From: Telmatactis stephensoni
Taxonomy: Eukaryota > Cnidaria > Anthozoa > Actiniaria > Isophelliidae
Direction: 5' to 3'
Assembly (NCBI GenBank): GCA_029948255.1
Contig: JALIZF010001718.1
Location: 419,501-483,500 of the forward strand
DNA length: 64,000 bases
Shown here: in pieces, positions 1 through 10,911 of the stretch
How the letters are laid out: the number at the start of each line of letters is the position of its first letter
Numbering within the stretch: the first letter of the stretch is position 1
The notes under the pieces: model-generated
What the model saw: only the letters and a program-made list of their open reading frames with translations
Told to the model about the DNA's origin: nothing
Databases searched by the model: none
Made by a program: the position numbers and the translations under genes

Positions 1-2
1 GT

Positions 3-704
3 GTGGTCCAAGAGCATGTCCTCCCACAGCAAGTTATGAAGAGGCAGTGCTTTTATATAAAAGACAACAAATGTCTTTTAAAACACAGCCATTCATATTA
101 CTTCCAAGTACAAATGCAGCTCCTTGTTACAGAACGAAAATATTGTGACTTTGTAATGTACGCAAAAGAAGGTCCAGTGTCTGTGGAGAGAATTTGCAGA
201 GATGAGTCATTCATATCAGACATACTACGCTCCTTAACAGCTTTCTGGACAAGGGTAGTTGCACCTGAAGTATTTGAAATGAGGGTACCAAGAGACCTTT
301 TACCCTTTGTCATATCAGATGATCACACATGTACTTCAGTTCCTGGCAGTACTGGCACCCCTACCACATGTACTTCAGTTCCTGGCAGTACTGGCACCCC
401 TACCACATGTACTTCAGTTCCTGGCAGTACTGGCACCCCTACCACATGTACTTCAGTTCCTGGCAGTACTGGCACCCCTACCACATGTACTTCAGTTCCT
501 GGCAGTACTGGCACCCCTTCCACATGTACATCACGTGGCAGTACTGGCACCCCTACCAAATGTACATCACGTGGCAGTACTGGCACCCCTACCACATGTA
601 CTTCAGTTCCTGGCAGTACTGGCACCCCTACCACATGTACTTCAGTTCCTGGCAGTACTGGCATGTTTCCTCCATCTAGCACTAATCTAATCATTTTGCC
701 TTAG
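3..704 (+). CDS. YqaJ-type nuclease-like protein, 5' partial, ending in a tandem-repeat tail
   Basis: The first ~105 residues resemble the YqaJ / lambda-exonuclease-like fold found in cnidarian transposon proteins: a conserved histidine-tyrosine-glutamine helix (HSYYFQVQMQL), then CDFV with the likely metal-binding aspartate, then a VERI strand and a closing helix (SFISDILRSLTAFW). YqaJ proteins are nucleases, and in ISL2EU-type transposons they are the second protein next to the transposase. The gene is cut by the window start, so its true start is not visible. After residue ~105 the frame runs without a stop through a 13-residue repeat (TCTSVPGSTGTPT and variants) to a stop at 702-704. A convergent THAP transposase at 2251-3781 fits an ISL2EU element. 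The repeat tail may be an array that invaded an exon or intron rather than real protein. YqaJ call is fairly sure; the C-terminus is uncertain. Confidence 0.6.
   Translation: MVQEHVLPQQVMKRQCFYIKDNKCLLKHSHSYYFQVQMQLLVTERKYCDFVMYAKEGPVSVERICRDESFISDILRSLTAFWTRVVAPEVFEMRVPRDLLPFVISDDHTCTSVPGSTGTPTTCTSVPGSTGTPTTCTSVPGSTGTPTTCTSVPGSTGTPTTCTSVPGSTGTPSTCTSRGSTGTPTKCTSRGSTGTPTTCTSVPGSTGTPTTCTSVPGSTGMFPPSSTNLIILP
327..678 (+). repeat. 39-bp minisatellite, about nine units
   Basis: Nine head-to-tail units run from about 327 to 678. Seven are 39 bp (acatgtacttcagttcctgg...) and two are 36-bp variants that share a catcacgtgg core in place of ttcagttcctgg. Both unit lengths are multiples of three, so the array is open in all three plus frames and one minus frame, which explains several overlapping repeat ORFs. 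Near-identity of units suggests recent expansion. Confidence 0.95.
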
Positions 705-711
705 GGGGGGT

Positions 712-1563
712 GTCACATCCAGTGGAATAACACTTACAAACACCTGTCCCATTGACAATTGGATCATGATATTTCAAAGTTTAGTTAAGTCCAACAGACT
801 AAACCTTGATAATGTTTATGGAGGGGGTGCTATTATTAAAACCTCATTGCACTTATTGGAACTTCACCAGTATGGTGATGCAAAGGTTGCTATAATCCCA
901 CAAGCAGCAACTCAGTTCAACAACTTTGGTGATATTGATTTGTATGGGAATGAAGCAGACTTCTTTTTGCCATTGCTGAAGTCAGTCTTGAACTCTGAAA
1001 TAATAACAACTTGTGGTCTTCCATATTGCCCTTCACCAGTTAAAATCTACAGATCATGCAACATCAACCTTAGTTGTTCTCAAGGGAGAACCACATTTCA
1101 AAGTGCCTTTCATGATTGGCTGAATCCAAGTGTTTCCCTCTGCCGCAGAAGATTCCAGAACAAACCACTTCTGGGGATTCCTTGCCTGCAAGATACTGTT
1201 ACAGATTGTGATGGAAAGCAACACTTTACCTGGTACTGTTCTGGACTACGGACTAGTTCACCCAGACAATTTGTTTGTTTTAACAATGTCTTTGTATTTT
1301 GTGTGGACTTACTCAGTAGAGCAGGACATCTACAATGGAAAGATTTGCCACCAAACATTGTTATGAATTCCATCCAGCTACACCTACACAGTGCCACTTT
1401 ATGGAATGGAGGACATTACATTAGCATCATTAATCATCTTGGTGGGTGTTACATTTATGATGGTCTTAAAGAACATCGAAATCCACACTCTGGACTTTCA
1501 GTATTCAAGGCAACCACAGTGGGATATACACTAAGCCATGTTGTCTATGCTGCATGTCAGTAA
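712..1563 (+). CDS. Uncharacterised protein with peptidase-C19 (USP)-like C-terminus
   Basis: An open frame enters after a good splice-acceptor-like sequence (attttgccttag) at 704 and runs to a stop at 1561-1563; the first internal Met is at 766. Near the C-terminus WNGGHYISIINH followed by CYIYDGLKE resembles the histidine box of ubiquitin-specific proteases (GGHYxxxI, then a W/YxYDD-type motif). The amino half has a CPIDNW motif and scattered cysteines but no family I can name. It lies directly downstream of, and co-oriented with, the YqaJ ORF, so it may be the next exon of the same transposon gene or a separate cargo gene. If it is a protease, deubiquitination is the likely role; the catalytic cysteine is not obvious to me. 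The USP assignment is inference from one motif. Confidence 0.45.
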   Translation, partial: VTSSGITLTNTCPIDNWIMIFQSLVKSNRLNLDNVYGGGAIIKTSLHLLELHQYGDAKVAIIPQAATQFNNFGDIDLYGNEADFFLPLLKSVLNSEIITTCGLPYCPSPVKIYRSCNINLSCSQGRTTFQSAFHDWLNPSVSLCRRRFQNKPLLGIPCLQDTVTDCDGKQHFTWYCSGLRTSSPRQFVCFNNVFVFCVDLLSRAGHLQWKDLPPNIVMNSIQLHLHSATLWNGGHYISIINHLGGCYIYDGLKEHRNPHSGLSVFKATTVGYTLSHVVYAACQ

Positions 1564-2250
1564 TATAATAATTAATGATTTTTATTAGAGTGATAGCAAA
1601 AAGATACTAAACACAAATTAAATGTTTGTGTAATAGGAAAATAGACACAAAAGAAACACTGTCTATATTACATCACAAGCACTTCCACATGCTGTTTTGC
1701 AATCTCACTTAGTTACACTTTATGCACTGTTTATATTATTTTAAACAGTGTAATATTGAACTACCAATTAAGTAGATAGTACAAGATTTTTTCTTTTTCC
1801 TTCACTTAATCCTTCACTAAATCCGAAACAAATTAATCTATTGTTTCTACTCAATATCAAGCATCTCAAACAAGCTCAATCTGTTTTCACTATAATGAAG
1901 TGATTGATAAATGAATAAATGATGAACTTAGATTAAATGGTTTGTTACAACCTGTGAAAAGAAGGGTCTTTTCTACTTGCATTATGACTATGTTATTAAA
2001 ATATACCATTCTTGATATTTAAAAAATTCCAGTCAATCACAATGCACTCCCACCCCAAAAACTTAACAGTTTTACGATGGTTTAGCGTGGTATGTCCTCT
2101 TATTTACCTCGATATGACGTCAAAAGTTGGTCAAAATGTTATGGACTCACGAGGCGTAGCCGATGTATGTAAACAATATAGGTGCAAAGTGCATTCATTG
2201 TGGTTGACAAGGAATCTTTAAAATTGTGTGTATATTATACATGTGAAGAC
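1564..2250. other. Non-coding spacer between convergent genes
   Basis: AT-rich sequence between the stop of the USP-like ORF and the stop of the minus-strand transposase. I see only short chance ORFs and no clear repeat or RNA. Confidence 0.6.
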
Positions 2251-3781
2251 TTATTTACAAAGTACTTCTTGAAAATTCACAAGAGCACAAGCCACAACCA
2301 CCATTTGAGTTGCAAGTGGAGCAAGGCTGAGGGGAATTTTTCGCCCTACTAGTTTGAACTGTTTGAGTCTTTGATTGAAACGTTCAATGTGAATTCTTGC
2401 TTTAGCAATCTTTCTTGTTTCCAACTCTTCATTAGCTGTCAGGGACTTTCTTCCCTTTAAGAAGGCTGGGATTCTGAGTTTCACTTGAAGAGGATTAACT
2501 AGATGTTGGACAGTAAAACCTCTATCAACAAGAATAACATCATTTGGCTCTAAATGTTTAAGAATACCACATTCTTCAAAGATTTGCACATCTGAGACAT
2601 CCCCTTCAAATAAGTCTGACACAAAACAAGCTCCACCAGTAGGAGTACAAGCAATAAGGCACTTGAAAGTGTTTGTGTGCTTGTAGCTTGAATAAGTATT
2701 TCCTTGCTGAGCAAAGTTTCTTGAGGTTTCAGTTCGAAACTCCGTGCAGTCCACACTACATCTAACATTTCGAATGGTCTTGAAAACCTTAGGAAGGAAA
2801 CGTCTTAAAAGTTCTTTTGAGGGAAAATTACTTTGTGCATTTGACGAAATATCTTGAACATTAGTTGGATGTAGGTTGTGAAAATGGTCCTGATATTGGT
2901 TTCCTTTATTTCTTTGTCAGGAGAACTTAATAGATGTGCCAGTGTTTTAATCTGAAAACCCATCTTTAGTCTAAGCAGACAAATAAAAAGTTTCTCTCTC
3001 GATGACCATTTAGAGAGTCGCCGTGAACACTTTACCTTTGTGACTCTGTTGCCTTTACAACCCCAAAATGATATAGTCTCCAAAGGGCAAACATCGTTCA
3101 AAAACTCGTAGAGTACATCAAACTGCGACGAAGTCAAGCCAACATAGTACTTCATTAGACTGGGATCTTTTTTTATCACTTCATAAGATAGATTGCTTAC
3201 AATCTTTACATTTTCTTCAACTGGGAGTTTGAGTTGATTTCGAAGAATCAATGTCTCTACCTTGCTCGCTAACTCATGCTTGGAGATGTCAGTCTGAGTA
3301 GCCTTGTATTATTTGGCTCATCGTCCTTAATAACTAGTTCTTCCTCGAACTCACATGGCTCACCAACGATTGAAATGCAGTCATTTTCATCGTCTGCTTT
3401 CGACTTCTTCGAACAAGATTCATATAAGTTTGTATCTCTTTCCTTTGGCGCCTTCCTCTTTGTACGGGAAGCTTTCTTGATTTCTTGATCTCTAAGATTT
3501 GCTTTAAGCGGATCGGGAAATTCATCTGTCGGACCTCTTTCTCCAGGCCAATGAAGAGCACATATATATGTGCTCCTTGTAATGCTATTTACGGAAAAAT
3601 TTTCCCGAGAACAAGCATTAATCCATTTCTGGCAACGGTTGAGGTCTTGAGCCGGTTTGACGAACGGAATGAAGATCTTTTTACCCAATTTTTTCATTTC
3701 TTTGAGCGTTTCTGGAAGTCTGTCAGGATATCTTGAGTCACTATTACATCGCCCCCAACAGCAATGTTTTGTACTAACCAT
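2251..3781 (-). pseudogene. THAP-domain DDE transposase (ISL2EU / DDE_Tnp_4-like), frameshifted
   Basis: The protein starts at the Met at 3781 with a THAP zinc finger: [12 protein letters not shown], then a W (KWINAC) and the closing C-x2-H (CALHW), the C2CH DNA-binding module of P-, Kolobok- and ISL2EU-type transposases. A basic linker follows, then a helix-turn-helix-like region ([16 protein letters not shown]) and a DDE_Tnp_4 core with D1 in SVDCTEF, D2 in VILVDRGF and E in ARIHIERF. It ends at CALVNFQ. Three reading frames are needed: one switch near 3310 and one near 2815, each consistent with a single-base indel. Minus orientation makes it convergent with the YqaJ gene. The domain order is complete, so it is a recent relic rather than a fragment. 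Family call is firm; placing it in ISL2EU rests on the neighbouring YqaJ gene. Confidence 0.8.
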
Positions 3782-3844
3782 TTTGTTGAAAAAAGACGAG
3801 AAAATATAAAGAAACAAGCGCGCGTAGTGAAAGCCACCATACAT

Positions 3845-4245
3845 CCACTGTTAACTTTGTCCAGTGTTTGTCTGAGTCTTGCTGGGGGTCCGATTGCGTG
3901 ACATCTATTTTAAGAATAACCGCGCTGCGCTATTGGATCCTGGTCATTTAACGCTAACCGTCCACCTTGGAGGGCATGGTCTATGACATGGATAAAGCGT
4001 GTTCTTTGCGATGACTGAACTTGCAGATCTCTTCAGTCGGGACATCTGTAACAAACACTTTGTTTATATGCGTAATCGAACAGCAGTTATAATTTCTGTC
4101 TTATCAAACTCATTAATAATTCATAAGATTGTAAGCCAATGATATGCTATTATACGACCACGTGACGACATTTTTAGTAGTAGAGAAAAGCGCAACATTC
4201 TAAAAGTCGGGGGCGGCATTGAATATTTTCAGGGGAGTGCGGGGC
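3845..4245. other. Upstream flank of the THAP transposase
   Basis: No gene seen. A stretch around 4110 (cattaataattcataag) recurs near 30247, so it is part of a dispersed repeat. The transposon's terminal repeat probably lies here but the other end is outside the window. Confidence 0.5.
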
Positions 4246-4328
4246 TGATAAAGCATTAATGAATAAAACATTAGTCCTTTATCAATTTACGATAAAGGAC
4301 TAATATTTTATTCATTAATGCTTTATCA
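4246..4328. repeat. 38-bp inverted repeat with 7-nt loop
   Basis: Arms 4246-4283 and 4291-4328 are reverse complements with one mismatch, separated by aatttac. As RNA or single-stranded DNA this would form a long stable hairpin. It sits between the THAP transposon and the Crypton gene and may be a foldback element or a transposon end. Confidence 0.9.
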
Positions 4329-4427
4329 AGATCAAATGCAAGACGACAAAGCAACATATAGTCTTTAATTTTCAAGTTTTACCTTTAAGCTAGATAAATA
4401 CATCTGTGTTATTACTTAACTGTTCAA

Positions 4428-5867
4428 TCATTTTGAATTAGTAAACGTTACATTGGTGAAAGTGCAGTTACTAAACACTAATTTAGGTGGACTAGCTGTA
4501 CAAGCTTCACTAACTTTTGGTGTAGGCCGAGTTACACTGGTAGTGGCACTCTCGTAATCTATGCCTGCTAATATTTCATCTGCCACATCTTCATTAAACA
4601 TCAAATCATCATCAGATAAATTAATGCTGCATAATGTTTCATCAGAAATTACATTATCAAAAAAATTATCCTCTAAGGTATCAAACAGATTGAACTCAAA
4701 TGAAGGGCAATTTGTACTATCGTTAGCCTCGGAATTACAAGGACCTAAAATTGAACTCGCTTGCTTTAACTGTTGATTTGAGACTCTTTCATAATTGAAA
4801 AGTGAATCTGATTTGTGACCCGTTCGATCTCTAATAAGCTTCTCTTCAATACCACTTTGAAAAAGCCTAGTTGCAGTGGTTATCCTTAATGAATGTGCTG
4901 TCTTCCTTGCCAGGCCGGCCTTAGCACAAAGCTCATCTGGTAGAATACCATTTAACTTATTTTCACCTAGAGGTCTTTGCTCAAATTCAAACTTACTGAA
5001 ATCGCGATTTGGATAGAAATAGAAAGCCTTATCCTGTACTACTGAATCAAAAATTTTGATTTTTTCAAGATACAACTTATACAATTGTACTAAGCACCTG
5101 GGATGCTCTTTACCTGAATCGTGGCAAAAATGAGTGGATACTCTTGGTGTATTTTTTAGATCTTTGAGGCCACCGTGAAATGTTTTGCTAAAACTTTCGT
5201 CAAAAGTAATCATGTTATCAGTAATCCTGAAATTAGCTATTCGCAAATTGCGATGGTCTTTCGCCCTTAGACCAAATAATTTTCCATTATAGAAATAAAT
5301 AGTGTGCAATAAACTAGTAGCAGAATTACCCCCTAACAGTCCTTTAGACCAAAGTATCTCCTCTTCATTTCGGCGTCCATGACTTTTCTTAGCAAGGAAA
5401 ATCTAGAATAAGAAGGTAAAGTCTTTATATAAAGCTTACGGTATGATTTACTCATATTGTTTTAATTTAACATTGAAAACTTACCTTTTATCACTCTTAT
5501 CCATGAAGTTGTAGTCGTTCTTGTCTTCCAGGTATCGGTTTATACCACACACAATGCTGTTTAATGTCTTCGGTGGATACAGGTCGCCGTCTTTTTTGGC
5601 AACTTCTTGCACAAATTTAATCATCCAGAAATTTAATGACTGCGCTCCCATTTCCTCCAGATTTGTGTCGCAATCTTGCAGAGTTTTAATGTCGCCAAAA
5701 TTGAAACTAGTTTCTTCAAACTCTGCCTTTTTATTATTCCGGGCCTTTTGCCAGTCGCAAAACAGAGTTACTGCCCATTTTGTTACATATTTTGTGTTCT
5801 TTGGGACACTTGAGCCTACACAATTGGCCTCTTCTTCTTTAGACTTAGGTTTCCTGAAACGCCTCAT
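4428..5867 (-). pseudogene. Crypton-type tyrosine recombinase (DUF3504), two exons, frameshifted
   Basis: Exon 1 (5867-5485) starts MRRFRKPKSK and contains the N-terminal SAM-like region (TKWAVTLFCDWQ, then YPPKTLNSIVCGINRYL). A phase-2 donor (AAAAG|GTAAGT) and an acceptor (TTATTCTAG) frame an 82-bp intron, 5403-5484. Exon 2 carries the catalytic domain: ILWSKGLLGG, the HSLR box (H and R), GHKS with the second H, and the Y of FNYERVS. This is the Crypton fold also found in QRICH1/ZMYM proteins. Spliced in phase, exon 2 begins FSLLRKVMDAEMKR and then hits a stop unless the frame changes near 5365; about 20 codons present in related copies are missing there. The C-terminus (FSNCTFTNVTFTN) is typical of the family. 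A recent relic; a host-domesticated copy cannot be excluded. Confidence 0.8.
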
Positions 5868-6232
5868 TTTCCTTCGTTTATACCAGCGTTATTCTCGGGA
5901 ACAGCTTATTGCTCTCAGTCGATAAACTGAACTAACTTTTCGCATCATCGTGAATAGTAATAAGTTTGAATTCCCTGGATAGTTATATTTTGAAATGGTT
6001 TTCAGCTTTAAACAATTCCCACAGGCAATTAAATATCTGCTACGTTGTATCTTATGAATGCAGCTCATCAAAGAAACATTGTTTCACTATTATTCGATAA
6101 CAAGATACTTATAATTAAACCCAGTTTTCTGCAAAAGTGTACAGTTACTTTACTTCAAACGAGAAAACCTCTCAGAAATATCTTTTTTATAAGATATTTT
6201 ACATATGAATTATACTAGGAGTTTGATAAGTT
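5868..6232. other. Flank of the Crypton gene
   Basis: No coding signal. The last part (6100-6230) read on the minus strand aligns loosely with the 3' flank of the LINE hairpin at 44138 (shared tataattcatat), so it is probably the 3' tail of a LINE relic. Confidence 0.45.
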
Positions 6233-6332
6233 GTATAAAGAACTCAAGAGCGTGTTTTATCGGCGCTAAAGATTCTCGCCTTCGGCTCAAATCTTTATCA
6301 GCCAATAAAACACGCTCTTTCGTTCTTTATAC
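6233..6332 (-). repeat. LINE 3'-end hairpin (copy 1)
   Basis: A long imperfect inverted repeat. The outer stem gtataaagaac pairs with gttctttatac; the next stem pairs agagcgtgttttat with ataaaacacgctct; the inner stem holds aaagatt / aatcttt. On the minus strand the tip reads GAGCCGAAGGCGAG. The same architecture and tip occur at 44138-44230, at the end of a CR1-like LINE ORF, and the sequence beyond the hairpin is also similar. I therefore read this as the 3' end of a mostly lost LINE copy. Confidence 0.75.
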
Positions 6333-8393
6333 ATTACTTAAAATTGTACTACTACTTAGCCAGAGGAAAGGAGACACCTCCAGTAACTAATGGAACTTCA
6401 AGTGGGGTCGAAATTTTGCCAATATTGACGTCTTTGTCATTTTGTTTTGATAATTTTGTAAGAATAAGGGCAGTGGTGACAAACGACTTTCCCATGACAA
6501 GGCCAAAAAAAACAGATAATTTGATTTCATTCGATCTAGATATATCTATTTTGAATGTTTTCTGGGGTCAAAAGGTCAATGATTTTGTTGAAGTACCATA
6601 AGTGTTTTGCTTCTCCAAAATTCGTATTTTGATTTACCCCAAAATTTTATTTCACAAAATCGAAAAAGAAAGGCTAGTCATGAGAGCGAATACAGCGAAT
6701 ACATTTATATTAAATTAATATTAAATTAACGCTTTTGGCAGTGTTTATTTTAGCCTTAATTGTGGTGTGACGGATTAGCTATGCGAACGCTTTAATTCAA
6801 AAATCTGTAAAATAATCCAGTTTCATCCACATTCAAATCTGATAGCAACAAAACGTTAATTAAAAGCTGTACTTTTACCATGTTTCATTTTTTGTCGGAT
6901 TATTATATTTTTTCCAAGTGAGCTGTTGATACTTGTGGCCATCCCAACTGATTTTTGAGTGCTACCAGAGCGTAAAATAAGAAAACATGTTCCCAAAAAC
7001 GAAACAAACTTTCCAGACAAGCCAAAACTTATATTTTATATTTATTTATTTAACTTTTATATTTATTTTGACTGATTATGAGAAATTGAGGTTTTTCTAT
7101 CTTGCATACTTATAGTGAAAAATTCTGGCATTTCGCTCTTTATCAACAAGTACGTGATAATGTAAGGACCTACTATTGTGCTACAGAATTCATGTCTTAC
7201 TATTTAAAAATACCTTTTACCTAATATGAAATAAAAATAAAGGTCAAAAATCAAAACAAAAATTCCTGAGCATGTGCAATGGAGCGTTCAACTTCGTTTT
7301 TGTATCTACTAAAGCAACTAATGCATTTCACATTGTCAAAAATATTTCTATAACACTGCTGCAGTTAATACATGCACCTTTCAGGTGCCTTTTATTTCAC
7401 TCATGTTATAGACATTGTAAATATCTATCATTGATGTAAATTTGAAGCCTTAACTACTAAAGCAACTAGGTTAAATAGGCAAAAACTCTTTTTTGTAGGA
7501 TTGGCTGAGAGCGATCACGTGACTTCCCGACTAACATAAATTATGTATTCATCGGAAAGAAAAATTGAGCAAAAACACTGTTCTACATGCATGGATCTTT
7601 TAAAAAATCGTTCATATCTGGTTTATACAATGAGAAATTGGGCCACACATAAGGTCCCCAAATCCTGACAAGAAAATAGAAAAAGATCTCTGTAAGTACT
7701 GACTTTTTCAAAAAAGTAAAATAACAGGTGGAAGTACTTAAAAAACTTTATAAATGATGAGAAAAACGGTTTTTTTTACATTGAATGCTAAGAAGGAAAT
7801 GGAAGTTAAAACAGCTGACATGGGGACCTTAAACCAAAAAATCTAACTTCTGCGCATGCGCAGCTATGAAGTTCAAAATACTTGTACTTGAAAGCGCTTG
7901 CTGCAATTAGTATATCTACCAAGTTTCATTGTGATTGGTCCAATTTTTAACGAGTTATGGTAAAAAGAAGTTGCGAAAATCGAGGTTCCTTCTCAAAAAT
8001 ATGAGTTTGTATTACTACAACAACTTTACAAGGCCTGAAAGCGAAGCAAAATTTCGTAACCTAGGGTTAGCCAAATATGGACATATTATATTTCAAGTTG
8101 TCAATAACACATGACTACGTCACGTGACAACCTCTCAAAGTTAACGCTCATTTTACATAAAAACAATCATAAATCTCCAAAGAACGAGAGTTAAGACTTG
8201 GAACTAAGACCAATGTGTTCTACAAAGTTTGTAGTATATTATGTATAAGTTGCGCGTGCATCTAAGTTTCCAGGGGTTAGGATTCTAATTGGGGTTAGGG
8301 TTTGAATTGGTACCCTCTGTACCGTTTGTTACAGATGATTCCTTCATACCATATCGCTCTTTTACTCCAGCAACAGTCATTTGTGTGTACTGG
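6333..8393. other. Non-coding AT-rich region
   Basis: About 2 kb without a supportable gene. ORFs are short and compositionally random. Scattered tcacgtgac and gcgcatgcgc-type palindromes are present. I recognise no transposon ends here. Confidence 0.6.
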
Positions 8394-9129
8394 TCAATCT
8401 TCTGTACATTTTCCATTGCAGTTTGGATAGAAATTGAGTCGACATGCATGCCTTAAGAATGAATTCCAAAGCTGTTGTAGAGTAGGCCTAGCATTTGGAG
8501 GAAGGTAACTTCCAAAAAGGCCACTTACCAGTTTTACGGAACCAACTAAAACATCCGTGGCAAATAGGTGTTCCCTACTTGGCACATGCCTTTCACTTGT
8601 GCAAAAGACCATGTATCCAATTTATTTATCCTGAAAAGCACTATCTGGTACTGTCCTGAGGAAATAGAGTGATCTTCCTTTGCCTGTGAAAATATTGGTA
8701 AACTAAGATAGTAGTAGACTCGGCTCTAAGCCACATTGTTTTCTTTTGTTCTTTATCAACTAACAATCTAAATAGTAGTATTTCTATCACATGCAAAGAA
8801 AACCACTGTATAATCAATATTTTTGCCACAATTGGCTAGCCTAGAATAAGAGGTAGTGCAGATGTAATTTGATGAAATTTTCTGGCCAGCTAATCCAACT
8901 TACAGTTAGCTAGTCACAGTTAAAATGGGGTTGTCAACTTCAAAGAAGGCTATCCATGTGATTTTATATAATTTTTTATGTTGTGTTTCAGTTTTATTAT
9001 TGGTTAATTTTTTTAGTCCCAATGCATTTTGCTCATAATCATACCTTACTAGAACAAAACATAGGGAAATAAAATTTGAATCAAGGACAAAATTGAGCCA
9101 CAAGTTAACAAAACATTGTATATGTGTTT
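8394..9129. other. Unrecognised region with two short minus-strand ORFs
   Basis: Minus-strand ORFs at 8394-8612 (72 aa, contains CRLNFYPNC) and 8641-8829 have no family I recognise. The first has a cysteine-rich C-terminus but could be chance. No other structure seen. Confidence 0.3.
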
Positions 9130-9495
9130 ATTCAATTGTTTTCTTTACTATAGGCAAATCAAACTGGAAGTAGCCAGGCAATGGAGCTAGCAGGGGCAAA
9201 GAAATGTTTTAGCCTCTTGTTGACACTTAGTCTCCAAATCAAGGCCTTCATTTCAGATAAGCACCTTGGGATTGCCAAGAGGATAAGAGAACATCAATCA
9301 TCTACAAGTCAATTTTGTGACATGCCAGATATATCACCAAAAAAATTCAAAAAGCCAGTAAAGAAAAGAGTTTTGAGCTTATCAAAGACTGGATAAAAAG
9401 CGTGAGAACCCACTTGTATTGGTGTGCAACAATCACAAAAGAGGGTATCCAGTCTATGATAATTGCCAAATGGAAGTCCTTTATGCTTCATGTTA
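9130..9495 (+). pseudogene. Kolobok-like DNA transposase fragment
   Basis: After an acceptor-like sequence (tttactatag at about 9152), the frame reads SSQAMELAGAKKCF, KAFISDKHLGIAKRIRE, then after a frame change near 9350-9370 FELIKDWIKSV and HLYWCATITK, followed by IIAKWKSFMLHV. The order (catalytic-type D in ISDKH, then W/HLYWCA) matches a transposase family common in cnidarians and fish that I associate with Kolobok; the superfamily name is uncertain. The N-terminal and C-terminal parts are absent. It ends where the minus-strand SANT-like relic begins, so one was probably inserted into or recombined with the other. Confidence 0.55.
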
Positions 9496-9765
9496 TATCT
9501 TCAAATGCATCCTCCAATTCCACAAGCTCTTCAAGTAAAGAATCCAATTCACTTTCCTCTGGTGAAATCCAGATGCTTTCAATTCATTCTGCATTTTTTG
9601 TCTGTACTTTTTGGCCAGTAGATTATATCTGTCTCTAACACCACGGCTATTCGCCTCAAAGAAGGGCCCTTGAATTTGGTTGAGATTTTGGGCCACTGTT
9701 TCTCACATCTTGCTTCATTGAGTTGTTTTCCTTTTTGTTTGAAAGGGGTTAACAACCAGCATATC
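9496..9765 (-). pseudogene. Myb/SANT-like DNA-binding domain gene fragment
   Basis: On the minus strand the frame encodes WPKISTKFKGPFF, SRGVRDRYNLLAKKYRQKM and NELKASG, then after a missing base near 9560 continues as ISPEESELDSLLEEL. This is the conserved pattern (SxRSVRERYxLL...ExASGISPExxEL) of a Myb/SANT-like protein repeatedly found in cnidarian genomes, often near DNA transposons. Two frame changes (about 9650 and 9560) show it is not functional as it stands. Function in these families is presumed DNA binding. Confidence 0.6.
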
Positions 9766-9824
9766 TCTATAGAAAATTCTAAACAACAAGGGTAGAACAA
9801 ATTCCCAGAATTTCTTCATGTCTC

Positions 9825-10260
9825 ATGCCACAAGGATCATTCGACCACAATAAAGAATTGTAAAGTTAACTTTAAGCTTCAAATAATAATTACTGTAAAC
9901 ATTCCTTACTGATCACCAAACAATGCTTTGTCACATGAGATGGTAACTATAAACTAGCTATGCACAAATAATAATTAACCATAAGGATCATTTCCAAATA
10001 GAAAATCGTACACTAGGTGTGACAAACTCTAGATAATGATCACTATCTATAACACTCATTTGTAATCTTCAAATGGCCCCTTATCGCAAGAACAATTTAA
10101 CTAAGAAAACAATTAAAAACAATTCTAAATTTCAAAAAAAATGTTACTGCAAACACTCATTAGTGATCTTCAAACGGTCACTTGCCGCAAGAATCATTTC
10201 ACTAACAGAAAAACTAACAATTCTGAGTTTCAAACAATAGTTAATTCTGAAAAAACTACT
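9825..10260. repeat. Degenerate tandem repeat, unit about 110-120 bp
   Basis: A diverged unit containing aacactcatt, then atcttcaaa, then cgcaagaa, then actaa and aattct, recurs about three to four times. The two best copies are at about 10050-10150 and 10150-10255. No gene is present. Confidence 0.5.
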
Positions 10261-10910
10261 AAACTAGTAATTTTAAGCAAAGTGGACCCACATTCTAGCA
10301 GTAAATATAAATGAGCCACCGCCTAATAATGACACTTGGAACTAAGTTGTTGTCCAAACAATTTGCAAAGAAGTGAAAGATCAACAATAATATGCGAAAA
10401 ATGGCCTTCCAGAATACACGTTTTTGGAGGATCAGACAGAAAAATGATCGAAACGATAGAAGTATTCTTTTTTTTCTTTATACGAAAAGTTTATAAAATT
10501 ATGAGCATAAATCATTCATAAAATCAGGGGGTCACCGTATTGTTTAAAGAGTTAGAGAAGAACAAAGGGTAAAAATCTTCGAAAACGAACACAAAAAATC
10601 AGCCATTTTAGCATTGTTCTCTGCTCCTTTTCAACTCATAAACGTTCGCTAAATTTTATAGTTCGGGCTTTTTCTCCTACTTTACACGGTGCATAACATG
10701 TTTTGATAAATTTGTTTGCATAATCTGGTCGATAAAGTACTATTTTTCTTCACCAAAAACGAATTTCTTCGGTTTTCAATCGCTGACTCACTAGTGACCA
10801 GACTTCCCACGGACAAGCGAATGTTCTTTAATAAAAGTGCACTCAAATGCGCGCACGAGATGCCCAGTAGCAAGGGCCCCGAACTACCTTAAGTTATTTC
10901 CAATTTTGGC
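10261..10910. other. Non-coding region
   Basis: No supportable coding sequence; a 10-nt T tract at about 10468. Small ORFs look random. Confidence 0.5.
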
Positions 10911-10911
10911 T

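Noticed and set aside
307..694. Alternative-frame repeat ORFs overlapping the YqaJ ORF
   Set aside because: Open only because repeat units are multiples of three.
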